Assembly: GCF_029813835.1 (NCBI RefSeq)
Contig: NZ_JARVKV010000010.1
Coordinates: forward strand, 87,893 to 151,892
DNA: 64,000 nucleotides
From: Streptomyces sp. DH37
GTDB lineage: Bacteria; Actinomycetota; Actinomycetes; Streptomycetales; Streptomycetaceae
Direction: 5' to 3'
Shown: positions 9,007 through 18,271 of the stretch, one piece after another
Numbering within the stretch: the stretch's first letter is position 1
Layout of the letters: every line of letters starts with the position of its first letter
Program-made: the position numbers and the translations under genes
Notes under the pieces: generated by a model
What the model was told of the DNA's origin: nothing
The model's input: only the letters and a program-made list of their open reading frames with translations
Database searches by the model: none

Positions 9007-9309
9007 TCACCGCTCCCCGTCCCCGGCGCGTTTCCCCGTGTCCCCGCGCCCCGCGGCGCGCCCGGCGCGCCGTGCCGCCCGCTCACGCCGCACCAGCACG
9101 TACGCGACGGCCGTCAGCGCGGCGGAGAGCGGCACCCAGAGCATCTGGTACCAGTAGAAGAAGGGCACTCCGGCGAAGGTGGGCTCGGTCCTGGCGTACG
9201 AGCCGACCCACAGCATCGCGACGAAGGGCGCGGACAGGCAGAGTCCGGTCACCACGCGTGCCGGCGTGACGGCCGGGAGGGACCTGGGGCTCTCCGGCGG
9301 TGCGGGCAT
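9007..9309 (-). CDS. DUF3311 family small membrane protein
   Basis: 100 aa with two hydrophobic segments (about residues 17-36 and 50-72), the FAGVPFFYWYQMLWV motif of DUF3311 and a basic tail. Genes of this family usually sit directly before an MctP-like sodium:solute symporter and are thought to be its small partner. Here the downstream 261 bases contain no symporter, only a GNAT gene further on, so it appears orphaned. Confidence 0.8.
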   Translation of the reverse strand: MPAPPESPRSLPAVTPARVVTGLCLSAPFVAMLWVGSYARTEPTFAGVPFFYWYQMLWVPLSAALTAVAYVLVRRERAARRAGRAAGRGDTGKRAGDGER

Positions 9310-9456
9310 GGCTGCGGCTCCGTCCTCGGGGTCCTCGGGGTCCTCGGGATCACCGTCGGCGTGTCGGGGAGACCGGGCGGGCCGCCCCGGCCGCGTCGCC
9401 GGTGCGCCGGGCGCCGGCCGGGCGGGGACGCGGCCCGCACTCCCGGCGCGGCCGGC

Positions 9457-10257
9457 TCACCGTGCGCGGCCCGGACGCTGGAGGCGGGCGACGAACTTGT
9501 AGCGGTCGCCGCGGTAGACCGAGCGCACCCACTCCACCGGCTCCCCCTCGGTGTCCCGCGAGTGCCGGGAGAGCATCAGCATCGGCAGGCCCACGTCGGT
9601 GCCCAGCAGGGCCGCCTCGCGCGGGGTGGCCAGGGAGGTCTCGATGGTCTCCTCGGCCTCGGCGAGGTGGACGTCGTACACCTCGGCCAGGGCGGTGTAG
9701 AGGGAGGTGTACTTCACCAGGCTGCGGCGCAGCGCGGGGAAGCGCTTCTGCGACAGGTGCGTGGTCTCGATGGCCATCGGCTCGCCGCTGGCCAGCCGCA
9801 GCCGCTCGATGCGCAGGACACGGCCCCCGGAGGGGATGCCCAGCAGCTCGGCGAGCCGTTCGTCGGCGGTGACGTAGCCGATGTCCAGCAGCTGGGAGGT
9901 GGGTTCCAGGCCCTGGGCGCGCATGTCCTCGGTGTACGAGGTGAGCTGGAGCGCCTGGGAGACCTTGGGCTTGGCCACGAAGGTGCCCTTGCCCTGGATG
10001 CGCTCCAGCCGCCCCTCGACGACCAGTTCCTGGAGCGCCTGGCGCACGGTGGTGCGGGAGGTGTCGAACTCGCTGGCGAGCGTGCGCTCCGGGGGGACCG
10101 GAGTGCCCGGGGGCATCGTTTCGGTCATCTCCAGCAGGTGGCGCTTGAGCCGGTAGTACTTGGGCACGCGCGCGGTGCGTCCGGCCGTGCCGCCCGCGCC
10201 GTCCGCCGCGGAGCGGGCGCCCGTGCCGACGGCGTTCGTGCTCCCCTCGGTCCCCAT
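9457..10257 (-). CDS. dasR: GntR/HutC-family regulator DasR
   Basis: 266 aa, near-identical in its core to my memory of S. coelicolor DasR, the global repressor of chitin/GlcNAc uptake and of development and antibiotic genes; GlcN-6-P and GlcNAc-6-P release it from DNA. The GntR winged helix is at about residues 30-95 ([21 protein letters not shown] split by the turn) and the UTRA effector domain at about 115-255. ATG 10257 is preceded by GGAAGG. It is divergent from dasA, with dre operators in the gap. The first 25 residues are a variable Gly/Ala tail. Confidence 0.95.
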   Translation of the reverse strand: MGTEGSTNAVGTGARSAADGAGGTAGRTARVPKYYRLKRHLLEMTETMPPGTPVPPERTLASEFDTSRTTVRQALQELVVEGRLERIQGKGTFVAKPKVSQALQLTSYTEDMRAQGLEPTSQLLDIGYVTADERLAELLGIPSGGRVLRIERLRLASGEPMAIETTHLSQKRFPALRRSLVKYTSLYTALAEVYDVHLAEAEETIETSLATPREAALLGTDVGLPMLMLSRHSRDTEGEPVEWVRSVYRGDRYKFVARLQRPGRAR

Positions 10258-10424
10258 CGCGCGCCTTCCCGACTCGTGTCGTGACTCGTCCAGTGCCGTC
10301 ACCGGCTTCCTCCGTACGTAGCGGATCACATCGTGGCACGGTCCCCGCCCCCGGTGGCGTCCCGGCTCAGATGTCGGTCCGGTAACGGATGAGACCGCGA
10401 GCTTTATACACCGTTGACAGCCCT

Positions 10425-10440
10425 ATAGGTCTAGGCCAAG
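10425..10440. promoter_or_regulatory. Second dre-like site (DasR operator)
   Basis: ATAGGTCTAGGCCAAG matches 11 of 16 positions of the dre consensus ACTGGTCTAGACCAGT, including the central GGTCTAG. It is 24 bases from the stronger site, so two DasR dimers could bind. Confidence 0.6.
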
Positions 10441-10448
10441 CTGCGGGC

Positions 10449-10464
10449 ACTGGTCTAAACCACT
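10449..10464. promoter_or_regulatory. dre site (DasR operator) of dasA
   Basis: ACTGGTCTAAACCACT matches 14 of 16 positions of the DasR-responsive element ACTGGTCTAGACCAGT. It lies 150 bases upstream of dasA, where repression by DasR is known in Streptomyces. Confidence 0.9.
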
Positions 10465-10613
10465 AGAGACCAGCCCAGCCCCACGGGCAGTACTCGTCGA
10501 ATGCCATCGCATCCCGACGTCCGCGACGCGCGGTACGCCGGCGTGACCATCCGGCGGGAGCGGAGATCTCGGGCGGTGGGCGGGGGATTTCTGGCATCCC
10601 GAAGGAGAAGGAC

Positions 10614-11912
10614 GTGAAGCGCAAGCTCGTAGCGGCGATCGGCGCCGCGGCGATGATGACCGGTCTCGTGGCCTGCGGATCGGACGGTGGGAACAACTCC
10701 TCCAAGGATCCCAAGGAGCGCGACGAGACGCTCACCGTCTGGCTGATGAACGACGCCCAGAGCACCTGGCCCGAGCTGGTCGAGGACGTCAACGCGCAGT
10801 TCAAGAAGAAGTACCCGAAGGTCACGGTCAAGGTCCAGTACCAGCAGTGGGGGGACAAGGCCAAGAAGCTGGACGCGGCGCTGGGCGGCAGCAAGTTCCC
10901 GGACGTGGTCGAGCTCGGCAACACCGAGACCATGACCTACATCCTCAACGGGGCCCTCGCCGAGATCGACCCGAAGGACTACGACAACTCCGACACCTGG
11001 ATCCAGGGCCTGAAGGACACCTGCTCCTTCGAGGGCAAGCTCTACTGCGTGCCCTACTACGCGGGTGCGCGCGTCGCCGTCTACAACCAGGAGATGTTCG
11101 ACAAGGGGGCGGGGACCAAGGAGCTCCCGCAGACCGAGGACGAGCTGAAGAAGGCGCTCGACGCGGTCGCGAAGGAGTACGGCGACGACAAGGCGTTCTC
11201 CTCCCTCTACCTGCCCGGCCGCTACTGGTACGCCGCCATGTCCTACGTCGCCGCGTACGGCGGGCAGATCGCCGAGTACGACGAGGGCAAGGGCGAGTGG
11301 AAGGCCACCCTGAGCACCCCCGAGGCGCAGAAGGGCATCGAGCACTTCATCGGTCTGGTCAAGGAGTACAACAACGGCGACCGCACCAAGGACGAGCAGG
11401 ACCACGCCAATGTGATGGCCAACGAGAAGGCCGCGCTGATCTACGGCAACGGGTGGGAGGCCGGCGGCGTCGTCGAGGGCGAGAACGGCAACCCGAAGCT
11501 GAAGGGCAAGATCGCCACCGCCGGCATGCCCGGTCCCGGCGGCAAGGCGCTGCCGTCCTTCATCGGCGGTTCCGACCTCGCGGTGATCCAGAAGTCCGAG
11601 GTCCAGGACCTGGCCAAGGACTGGGTCTCGATGTTCACCAGCGAGAAGTCGATGGAGGTCCTGGCCTCCAAGAACATCCTGCCGAACAACACCAAGCAGC
11701 TCGAGCCGCTGAAGCAGAAGCCCGAGACCGCCCCGATCGCCAACGCCGTGCCGGACGCCTGGTTCACCCCGATCGCCCCCGGCTGGACCGCGATCGAGAG
11801 CCAGAACGTGCTGGAGAACATGCTGCTGGAGGTCCTCAAGGGCACCTCGGTGGCCGACGCCACCAAGAAGGCCGACGAGAAGATCGACGAGCTGATCAAC
11901 AGCGAGGCCTGA
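10614..11912 (+). CDS. dasA: N,N'-diacetylchitobiose-binding lipoprotein
   Basis: The 432-aa extracellular solute-binding protein of the chitobiose ABC importer. The lipobox LVAC gives lipidated C21 after a short signal peptide. The rest is an SBP_bac_1 fold (LTVWLMNDAQSTWPEL start, FPDVVELGNTETM). The start is GTG 10614 with AAGGAGAAGG upstream. It is followed by dasB and dasC; no ATPase gene is present, as expected since the shared ATPase MsiK is encoded elsewhere. Repressed by DasR through the upstream dre sites. Confidence 0.93.
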   Translation: MKRKLVAAIGAAAMMTGLVACGSDGGNNSSKDPKERDETLTVWLMNDAQSTWPELVEDVNAQFKKKYPKVTVKVQYQQWGDKAKKLDAALGGSKFPDVVELGNTETMTYILNGALAEIDPKDYDNSDTWIQGLKDTCSFEGKLYCVPYYAGARVAVYNQEMFDKGAGTKELPQTEDELKKALDAVAKEYGDDKAFSSLYLPGRYWYAAMSYVAAYGGQIAEYDEGKGEWKATLSTPEAQKGIEHFIGLVKEYNNGDRTKDEQDHANVMANEKAALIYGNGWEAGGVVEGENGNPKLKGKIATAGMPGPGGKALPSFIGGSDLAVIQKSEVQDLAKDWVSMFTSEKSMEVLASKNILPNNTKQLEPLKQKPETAPIANAVPDAWFTPIAPGWTAIESQNVLENMLLEVLKGTSVADATKKADEKIDELINSEA

Positions 11913-11920
11913 GAACGTGT

Positions 11921-11951
11921 CGGCGGGCCTCCTGACCCCGGGGGCCCGCCG
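11921..11951 (+). terminator. Hairpin between dasA and dasB
   Basis: A 9-bp stem (CGGCGGGCC / GGCCCGCCG) lies in the 126-base gap after dasA. Such intercistronic hairpins often let the binding-protein mRNA outnumber the permease mRNA by partial termination or 3'-end protection. Confidence 0.5.
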
Positions 11952-12038
11952 GCGCACTCCGCGGCGGGCGGGCGCGTGTCCCCACGCTCCCGCCCCCCGC
12001 GCCCCTTCGGTGAAGAGAACGAACGGAAGGCCAGCACC

Positions 12039-13043
12039 GTGACCGCCGCCGACACCAAAGCCGCCGACCCGCCGGCGGCCGTACCGCACCGCCCAGGGCC
12101 GAAGCCGTCCCGGCCGTCCCGTCCGTCCGCGGGCCGGTCGCGCGCCGGCCGGGGCAAGAGCGCGAGGCTGCCGTACCTGCTGATCGCCCCGGCGATCGTC
12201 GCGGTCGGCGCCGTCTTCGCCTATCCACTGGTGAAGACCGTGATCATGTCCTTCCAGGACATGCGCCGCGCGCACCTGTGGGGTGGCACCACCCCGCCGT
12301 GGGTGGGCTTCGAGCAGTTCACCAACATCCTCGGCGACCCCCATTTCTGGGCGGTCACCTTCCGCACCGTGCTCTTCATGGTGGTCTGCGTGACGGCGAC
12401 CATGGGGCTGGGACTGCTGCTGGCCCTGCTGATGCAGAGGCTGTCGACCTGGGTGCGGCTGCTGCTGACCGGCGCGCTGGTGGCCGCCTGGTCGATGCCG
12501 CTGCTGGTGGCGACCTCGATCTTCCGCTGGCTGTCGGACTCCGACTACGGCGTGATCAACAACCTGCTGAGCAGGCTCCCCGGGGTGGACTTCCAGGGCC
12601 ACAACTGGTTCCTCGACCCCTGGCAGGGATTCACCATCATCGGGGCGGTGGTCGTCTGGGGCGCGATCCCGTTCGTGGTGATCACCCTCTACGCCGCGCT
12701 CACCCAGGTGCCCCAGGAACTGGAGGAGGCCGCCCAGCTCGACGGCGCGAACGCCTTCGGCGTCTTCCGCAACGTGGTCTTCCCGGTGATCAAGCCGGTC
12801 TTCCAGATGGTCGCCACCCTCTCGGTGATCTGGGACTTCAACGTCTTCGGCCAGATCTTCCTGATGCGCGCCAACAAGCCGGAGCCCGAGTACGAGCTGC
12901 TGGGCCTGTACTCGTTCAGCAAGGCGTTCGAGAGCGCCTCGTTCAGCCAGGGAACCGCCATCGCGCTCATCACCGTGCTGCTGCTCTCCGGCGTGGCCGT
13001 GTACTACCTGCGTCAGCTGATGAAGACAGGAGAGGTCGAGTGA
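12039..13043 (+). CDS. dasB: Chitobiose ABC transporter permease DasB
   Basis: 334 aa, MalF-type inner-membrane permease with about six membrane segments; the first is LLIAPAIVAVGAVFAY. The EAA loop that docks the ATPase is EEAAQLDGANAFGVFRNVVF. GTG 12039 has GGAAGG eight bases upstream; the first 45 residues are a Pro/Arg-rich cytoplasmic tail. Its stop overlaps the dasC start by four bases (GTGA), so the two permeases are translationally coupled. Confidence 0.92.
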   Translation: MTAADTKAADPPAAVPHRPGPKPSRPSRPSAGRSRAGRGKSARLPYLLIAPAIVAVGAVFAYPLVKTVIMSFQDMRRAHLWGGTTPPWVGFEQFTNILGDPHFWAVTFRTVLFMVVCVTATMGLGLLLALLMQRLSTWVRLLLTGALVAAWSMPLLVATSIFRWLSDSDYGVINNLLSRLPGVDFQGHNWFLDPWQGFTIIGAVVVWGAIPFVVITLYAALTQVPQELEEAAQLDGANAFGVFRNVVFPVIKPVFQMVATLSVIWDFNVFGQIFLMRANKPEPEYELLGLYSFSKAFESASFSQGTAIALITVLLLSGVAVYYLRQLMKTGEVE

Positions 13044-13951
13044 GCACCTCCACACCGCCCGCCACCACCCCCGTGGCAGCTCCCGAGGCGGCCGCCGACA
13101 CCACCTCCGTGTACGAACTGCGCCCGGACCGCGGCAAGAGCCGCCTGCTGTACAACGTGCTGGGGCTGGGCGCCTTCGTGGTGATGGTCTTCCCGGTGTA
13201 CTGGCTGGTCCTCAGCGCCTTCCGGCCCAACCGCGAGATCCGCAGCTACGACCAGTCGCTGTGGCCCACCTCCTTCACCTTCGACAACTTCGTCCGCGCC
13301 ACCGAGGCGCCGAACTTCTGGACGGCGATCCAGAGCAGCCTGATCATCTGCGTCACCTCGGTCGCCGGCGCCATCTTCATCGGCACCATCGCGGCGTTCG
13401 CCATCGGCCGCTTCGAGTTCTACGGGCGCAAGCCGTTCATGACGGTCCTCATCCTCGTCCAGCTGCTGCCTCCGACGGCGATGCTCATCCCCATCTACGT
13501 GCAGCTCAACAACATGGGCGCGCTCAACGAGTACTGGGGCGTGATCATCGTCTACATGGTCTCCGTGCTGCCCTTCGCCACCTGGATGATCCGGGGCTTC
13601 GTGGTCAACGTGCCCAGGGAGCTGGAGGAGGCGGCGATGGTCGACGGCTGCACCCGGATGGGCGCCTTCTGGCGGGTCATCTTCCCGCTGGTGGCCCCCG
13701 GACTCGCGGCGGCGTCCATCTTCGCCCTGGTCACCGCCTGGAACGAGTACCTGTTCGCGTACATCCTGCTGCAGGACAACGACAAGTACACGCTCAACGT
13801 GTGGCTGATGAACTTCACCACCGACCGCGGTACGGACTACGGCGCCCTGATGGCCGGCTCCGTCCTCATCGCCATTCCCGTGGTGGTCTTCTTCATGATC
13901 GTCCAGAAGAAGATGGCCGCGGGCCTCACCTCCGGCGCAGTGAAGGGATAG
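13040..13951 (+). CDS. dasC: Chitobiose ABC transporter permease DasC
   Basis: 303 aa, MalG-type permease and partner of DasB, with six membrane segments and the EAA loop EEAAMVDGCTRMGAFWRVIF. AGGAGAGG at 13027-13034 precedes GTG 13040. The next gene begins nine bases after the stop, so the locus reads as one operon through 16635. Confidence 0.92.
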   Translation: MSTSTPPATTPVAAPEAAADTTSVYELRPDRGKSRLLYNVLGLGAFVVMVFPVYWLVLSAFRPNREIRSYDQSLWPTSFTFDNFVRATEAPNFWTAIQSSLIICVTSVAGAIFIGTIAAFAIGRFEFYGRKPFMTVLILVQLLPPTAMLIPIYVQLNNMGALNEYWGVIIVYMVSVLPFATWMIRGFVVNVPRELEEAAMVDGCTRMGAFWRVIFPLVAPGLAAASIFALVTAWNEYLFAYILLQDNDKYTLNVWLMNFTTDRGTDYGALMAGSVLIAIPVVVFFMIVQKKMAAGLTSGAVKG

Positions 13952-13960
13952 CCGAAGCCC

Positions 13961-15499
13961 ATGACCACTCTCACCGGCACCACCGGCACCCTGGTCCGCA
14001 ACGCCCTGGCCGTCCTCCAGCCCGGCTTCACCGGCACCACCGCGCCCGACTGGCTGCTGCGCAGACTGGACGAGGGACTCGCGGCCGTGGGCCTGTTCGG
14101 CCGCAACATCACATCTCCCGCGCAGCTGGCCGCGCTCACCGCCCAGCTGCGCGGTGTCCGGCCCGAAGTGCTGGTGGCCATCGACGAGGAGGGCGGCGAC
14201 GTCACCCGGCTGGAGGCCCGCGCGGGGTCGTCCTTCCCCGGCAACCTCGCCCTCGGCGCGGTCGACGACACCGGCCTGACCCGCGCCGTCGCCCGCGAGC
14301 TGGGGCGCAGGCTCGCCGAGTGCGGGGTCAACCTCAACTGGGCGCCCTCGGCCGACGTCAACTCCAACCCCGACAACCCGGTCATCGGCGTCCGCTCCTT
14401 CGGCTCCGCACCGGACCTGGTGGCCCGGCACACCGCCGCCTGGGTCGAGGGACTGCAGTCCGCCGGGGTCGCCGCCTGCACCAAGCACTTCCCCGGGCAC
14501 GGCGACACCAACGTCGACTCCCACCACGCCCTGCCGCGCATCGACGCCGACCTGGCCACGCTCGCGGAGCGCGAACTCGTCCCGTTCCGCGCGGCGATCG
14601 CCGCGGGAAGCAAGAGCGTGATGAGCGCGCACATCCTGCTGCCCGCCCTGGACCCGGCGCTCCCCGGCACGCTCAGCCCGGCCGCCCTGACCGGCCTGCT
14701 GCGCGCGCCCCGGAGCGAGGGCGGGCTCGGCTTCGAGGGACTGATCGTCACCGACGGCATGGAGATGCGGGCCATCGCGGCCACCCACGGCATCGAGCGC
14801 GGCAGTGTGCTGGCCGTCGCCGCGGGCGCGGACGCCATCTGCGTCGGCGGGGGACTGGCCGACGAGGAGACCGTGCTGCGCCTGCGTGACGCGCTGGTGC
14901 GGGCCGTGATCGACGGCGAGCTCTCCGAGGAGCGGCTCGCCGACGCCGCGGACCGCGTCCGCGACCTGGCCCGCTGGGCCGCCCGGGCCTCCGCCCACGG
15001 GACGGCCGCCGCCCCGGCCCCCGGGATCGGCCTGGAGGCCGCCCGCCGCGCCCTGAAGGTCACCACCCGGGAGGGCCACACCCCCGTGACCGGGCCGGCG
15101 TACGTCGCCGCCTTCACCCCCGTCGCCAACATCGCCGTCGGCGACGAGACCCCCTGGGGGCTCGCCACCGAACTGGCGGAGCTGCTCCCGGGCACCGCGA
15201 CCGGTTCCTGGGGCCGTGAACAGGCCGAAGCGGCGGGACGGGACGTGCTGGTCGCACAGGTGCTGGGCGAGGCGGCGGACCGTAGGATCGTCGCAGTGGT
15301 ACGCGACGTCCACCGGCACCCCTGGATGGCGAACGCCCTGGACGCCCTGCTCACCGCCCGGCCGGACACGGTCGTGGTCGAGATGGGACTGCCCCAGGCG
15401 CCGCCGTCCGGAGCACTCCACATCGCGACTCACGGCGCCGCCCGCGTCTGCGGACGGGCCGCCGCGGAGGTCATCGCCGGCCGGGGAACCGACGGCTGA
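13961..15499 (+). CDS. Cytosolic GH3 beta-N-acetylhexosaminidase (NagZ-like)
   Basis: 512 aa without a signal peptide, so it should act inside the cell on sugars brought in by DasABC, splitting chitobiose to GlcNAc. The GH3 hallmark KHFPGHGDTNVDSHH carries the flexible-loop His/Asp acid-base dyad seen in NagZ, and VTDGMEM carries the nucleophile Asp. A C-terminal domain (about 370-512) resembles the GH3 C-terminal sandwich. A role in muropeptide recycling is an alternative, but the operon favours chitin use. Confidence 0.88.
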   Translation: MTTLTGTTGTLVRNALAVLQPGFTGTTAPDWLLRRLDEGLAAVGLFGRNITSPAQLAALTAQLRGVRPEVLVAIDEEGGDVTRLEARAGSSFPGNLALGAVDDTGLTRAVARELGRRLAECGVNLNWAPSADVNSNPDNPVIGVRSFGSAPDLVARHTAAWVEGLQSAGVAACTKHFPGHGDTNVDSHHALPRIDADLATLAERELVPFRAAIAAGSKSVMSAHILLPALDPALPGTLSPAALTGLLRAPRSEGGLGFEGLIVTDGMEMRAIAATHGIERGSVLAVAAGADAICVGGGLADEETVLRLRDALVRAVIDGELSEERLADAADRVRDLARWAARASAHGTAAAPAPGIGLEAARRALKVTTREGHTPVTGPAYVAAFTPVANIAVGDETPWGLATELAELLPGTATGSWGREQAEAAGRDVLVAQVLGEAADRRIVAVVRDVHRHPWMANALDALLTARPDTVVVEMGLPQAPPSGALHIATHGAARVCGRAAAEVIAGRGTDG

Positions 15500-15543
15500 G
15501 CTCCGTGGACCGTACGCACCACAGACAACGGGAGGCCCCCAGC

Positions 15544-16635
15544 ATGTCCGCCACGACTCCGGCCGCGAACCCGGCGCCGCACGGCGACCGGCCGGGCCGG
15601 ATCATGTCCGGTGAGATGGCCGAGCAGCCGGCCGTGCTGCGCCGCATCCTCACCGAGGGCGCGCCGAGGATCCGCGAGGTCGCCGAGCGCATCGCGGCGC
15701 GCAACCCCCGCTTCGTGCTGCTCACCGCCCGCGGCACCTCCGACAACGCCGCCCTCTACGCCAAGTACCTGCTGGAGATCCAGCTGGGCAAACCCTGCGG
15801 CCTCACCTCCATGTCCACCACCACCGCCTACGAGGCCCGGCAGGACCTCACCGACTGCCTGGTCATCGCCGTCAGCCAGTCCGGGGGCTCTCCCGACCTG
15901 GTCGCCTCCACCCGGGCGGCGCGCGAGGCCGGTGCCGTCACCCTGGCGGTGACCAACAACCCCGACTCGCCGCTGGCCGAGGTCAGCGAGTTCCACATCG
16001 ACATCCTGGCCGGCCCGGAGAAGGCGCTCCCGGCGACCAAGACCTACACCGCCGAACTGCTGTCGCTGTACCTCCTCGTCGAAGGCCTGCGCGGCGGCGA
16101 CGGCGCCTTCGGCAACGCGGCCAAGGCGCTGCCCGACCTGGCCGAGTCGATCCTGGCCCGCCAGGACGAGGTCAGGCGGCTGGCCGCCCGCTACCGCTTC
16201 GCCGAACGCATGGTCATCACCTCCCGCGGCTACGGCTATCCGACGGCCAAGGAGGCGGCGCTGAAGCTGATGGAGACCAGTTACATCCCGGCCCTGTCCT
16301 ACTCCGGCGCGGACCTGCTGCACGGCCCGCTGGCGATGGTCGACAACGTCTCGCCGGTGATCGCCATCGTCACCGACGGCAGGGGCGGCCGGGCACTGCA
16401 GCCCGTCCTCGACCGGCTCAAGGACCGCGGCGCCGACCTCGTCGTCATCGGCCCCGGCCGGCAGGTGGACGACGCCTCGGCGGGCTTCGTCCTGCCGACC
16501 GAGGACGTGCCCGAGGAGCTCCAGCCCATCCTGGAGATCCTCCCGCTGCAGATGCTGGCGTACGAGGTGACCATCGCCCGGGGCCAGGACCCGGACGCTC
16601 CCCGCGCCCTGGCCAAGGTCACCGAGACCCGCTGA
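15544..16635 (+). CDS. SIS-domain sugar isomerase/deaminase (GlmS C-terminal-like)
   Basis: 363 aa with two SIS sugar-phosphate-binding domains and no glutaminase domain. The MSGEMAEQP start of the fold and LLTARGTSDNAALYAKYLLE and AVSQSGGSPD loops are typical of GlmS-like isomerases; the C-terminus LAKVTETR fits. A glucosamine-6-phosphate deaminase role (NagB-II type) would complete the pathway from imported chitobiose, but AgaS-like ketose isomerase activity cannot be excluded. ATG 15544 has GGGAGG upstream. Confidence 0.85.
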   Translation: MSATTPAANPAPHGDRPGRIMSGEMAEQPAVLRRILTEGAPRIREVAERIAARNPRFVLLTARGTSDNAALYAKYLLEIQLGKPCGLTSMSTTTAYEARQDLTDCLVIAVSQSGGSPDLVASTRAAREAGAVTLAVTNNPDSPLAEVSEFHIDILAGPEKALPATKTYTAELLSLYLLVEGLRGGDGAFGNAAKALPDLAESILARQDEVRRLAARYRFAERMVITSRGYGYPTAKEAALKLMETSYIPALSYSGADLLHGPLAMVDNVSPVIAIVTDGRGGRALQPVLDRLKDRGADLVVIGPGRQVDDASAGFVLPTEDVPEELQPILEILPLQMLAYEVTIARGQDPDAPRALAKVTETR

Positions 16636-16651
16636 CCGCGCCCGTCAACGC

Positions 16652-16690
16652 GCCGGGCCCCGCGCCTCCCTTCGTCGAGCGGGGCCCGGC
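16652..16690. terminator. Terminator at the end of the das operon
   Basis: A perfect 12-bp stem (GCCGGGCCCCGC / GCGGGGCCCGGC) with a 15-base loop sits between the das operon and the convergent SDR gene. Confidence 0.75.
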
Positions 16691-16719
16691 CGCCGTCCGT
16701 GCGGCCTCGTCCGTGCGGC

Positions 16720-17526
16720 CTACAGCAGTGCGCCGCCCGTCGCGTCCACCCACTGACCGGTCACCCAGCGGCTGTCGTCGGAGGCGAGGAAGGCCACCAC
16801 GTCGGCTATGTCCGCCGGCTCGCCGACCCGCCCCAGGGCCGCCACCTCCGCGGACCGCCGCCAGGCCGTCTCGTCCCCCCGCAGCCATCCCGCGTTCATG
16901 TCGGTGTCCACCACGCCCGGCGCCACGGCGTTGACCGTGATGCCGCGCGGTGCCAGGTCCTTGGCGAGGGTCATGGTGAAGACGTCCACGGCGCCCTTGG
17001 ACATCGCGTACGAGATCAGCTCCGGCATGGCGGCGCCGCGCGTCAGCCCCGTGGAGACGTTGACGATCCGCCCGCCGTCCCGCATCCGCTCCAGAGCGAG
17101 CCGGGTGATGAAGAAGGGCGCCTTGGTGTTGACGGCGAAGACCCGGTCGAAGTCCTCCGGGGTCGCCCTGGCGATCGGCTCGCGCGCTCCGTCGATCCCG
17201 GCGTTGTTGACCAGGACGTCCAGCCCGTCCGCCTCCCGGTCGAAGGCCTCCCACAGCGCCTCCGCGTCGCCCGGCACCCCCAGCTCCGCCCGGATCGCGA
17301 AGGCGGAGCCGCCCGAGGCCCCGATCGCCGCCACCGTCTCCTTCGCGGCCGCCTCGTCGCGGCCGTAGTGCACCCCGACCCGGGCGCCCTCCCTCCCCAG
17401 CCGCTCGGCCACGGCCCGCCCGATCCCCCGGCTGCCCCCGGTGACCAGCGCCGTCCTGCCCGCCAGCCTCCCGCTCCCCACGACTCCCGCACGCTCCCGC
17501 GCGAGCCTCTCCCCCGGTACGGCCAC
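16720..17526 (-). CDS. Short-chain dehydrogenase/reductase (SDR)
   Basis: 268 aa, classical SDR acting on an unknown alcohol/ketone with NAD(P). Visible: TGGSRGIGRA cofactor loop, LVNNAGI, a serine in NVSTG, and catalytic YAMSK. GTG 17526 has an AAGAGGGGGA ribosome site. It is divergent from a TetR regulator, which probably controls it. Confidence 0.9.
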   Translation of the reverse strand: MAVPGERLARERAGVVGSGRLAGRTALVTGGSRGIGRAVAERLGREGARVGVHYGRDEAAAKETVAAIGASGGSAFAIRAELGVPGDAEALWEAFDREADGLDVLVNNAGIDGAREPIARATPEDFDRVFAVNTKAPFFITRLALERMRDGGRIVNVSTGLTRGAAMPELISYAMSKGAVDVFTMTLAKDLAPRGITVNAVAPGVVDTDMNAGWLRGDETAWRRSAEVAALGRVGEPADIADVVAFLASDDSRWVTGQWVDATGGALL

Positions 17527-17605
17527 GGTGATCCCCCTCTTGTTTAGTGATCGCTACAGAAAGATCGTAGCACGCTTTACGGAGCGAACGCTATAGAATT
17601 CACCC
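17527..17605. promoter_or_regulatory. SDR/tetR divergent promoter and likely operator
   Basis: 79 bases. An inverted repeat GCTAC-AGAAAGATC-GTAGC (17553-17571) lies in the middle, and TATAGA at 17592-17597 ends 8 bases before the tetR ATG. Autoregulation and control of the SDR by this TetR is the usual arrangement; the exact operator is inferred. Confidence 0.55.
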
Positions 17606-18271
17606 ATGGCGACCAAGCAGCGCGGCAGGCCCCGCTCCTTCGACCGGGACACGGCCCTGGAGAAGGCCCTGCGCGCCTTCTGGGAGCAGGGCTACGAGAC
17701 GACCTCGATCGCGGACCTCACCCGCGCCATGGGCATCGCGGCGCCCAGCCTGTACTCCGCCTTCGGCGACAAGAGGACGCTGTTCGAGGAGGTCGTGGAG
17801 ACGTACGTCCGCCGGTACGGCGGGTTCGTCGGCCGCGCCCTGGCCGAGGAGCCCACGGCGCGGGGCGCGATCGAACGCGTGCTGCGCGAGGCCGCCGCGG
17901 AGTACACCGCGCCGGGCCGCCCGTCCGGCTGCCTGGTGATCAACGCGGCCGTCAACGCCGCGCCCGCCTCGGCGGAGGTGGCCGAGGCGCTGCGCGTGAT
18001 GCGCGAGGAGAACGCCCGTGCGTTCGCCTCCCGTATACGCGCCGGCGTGGCGGCCGGGGAACTGCCGGCGGACACCGACGCCTCCGCGCTCGCCCGGTTC
18101 GTCGCGTCGGTGCTGCAGGGGATGTCGCAGCAGTCGCGCGACGGCGCCGGACGGGAGGAACTGGAGGCGGTCGCCGACACGGCGATGCGGGCCTGGCCGG
18201 AGGCGCCCGGAGCGGCGGGGGAGGAGTCCGGGGCGGCGGAGGAGTCCGGGGCGGCGGCCCGGCGATCCTGA
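17606..18271 (+). CDS. TetR family transcriptional regulator
   Basis: 221 aa. The N-terminal HTH is clear (ALRAFWEQGYETTSIADLT then MGIAAPSLYSAFGDKRTLF), followed by an effector domain of the type found with oxidoreductases (PSGCLVINAAVNAAP). The tail has a duplicated EESGAA. No ribosome site precedes the ATG; the -10 lies 8 bases upstream, so translation may be leaderless. Likely represses the divergent SDR gene. Confidence 0.9.
   Translation: MATKQRGRPRSFDRDTALEKALRAFWEQGYETTSIADLTRAMGIAAPSLYSAFGDKRTLFEEVVETYVRRYGGFVGRALAEEPTARGAIERVLREAAAEYTAPGRPSGCLVINAAVNAAPASAEVAEALRVMREENARAFASRIRAGVAAGELPADTDASALARFVASVLQGMSQQSRDGAGREELEAVADTAMRAWPEAPGAAGEESGAAEESGAAARRS

Larger units (their letters stand above)
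10258..10613. promoter_or_regulatory. dasR-dasA divergent promoter region
   Basis: 356 bases without a gene. It holds a TTGACA hexamer at 10414-10419 (plus strand), TATAAA on the minus strand at 10408-10403 that could serve dasR as a -10, and two dre-like operators at 10425-10440 and 10449-10464. The long leader before dasA (about 150 bases) has no recognised RNA element. Confidence 0.6.

Noticed and set aside
9323..9350. GGTCCTCG-type triplet repeat near the DUF3311 start
   Set aside because: Short, low complexity, and no structure or gene depends on it.
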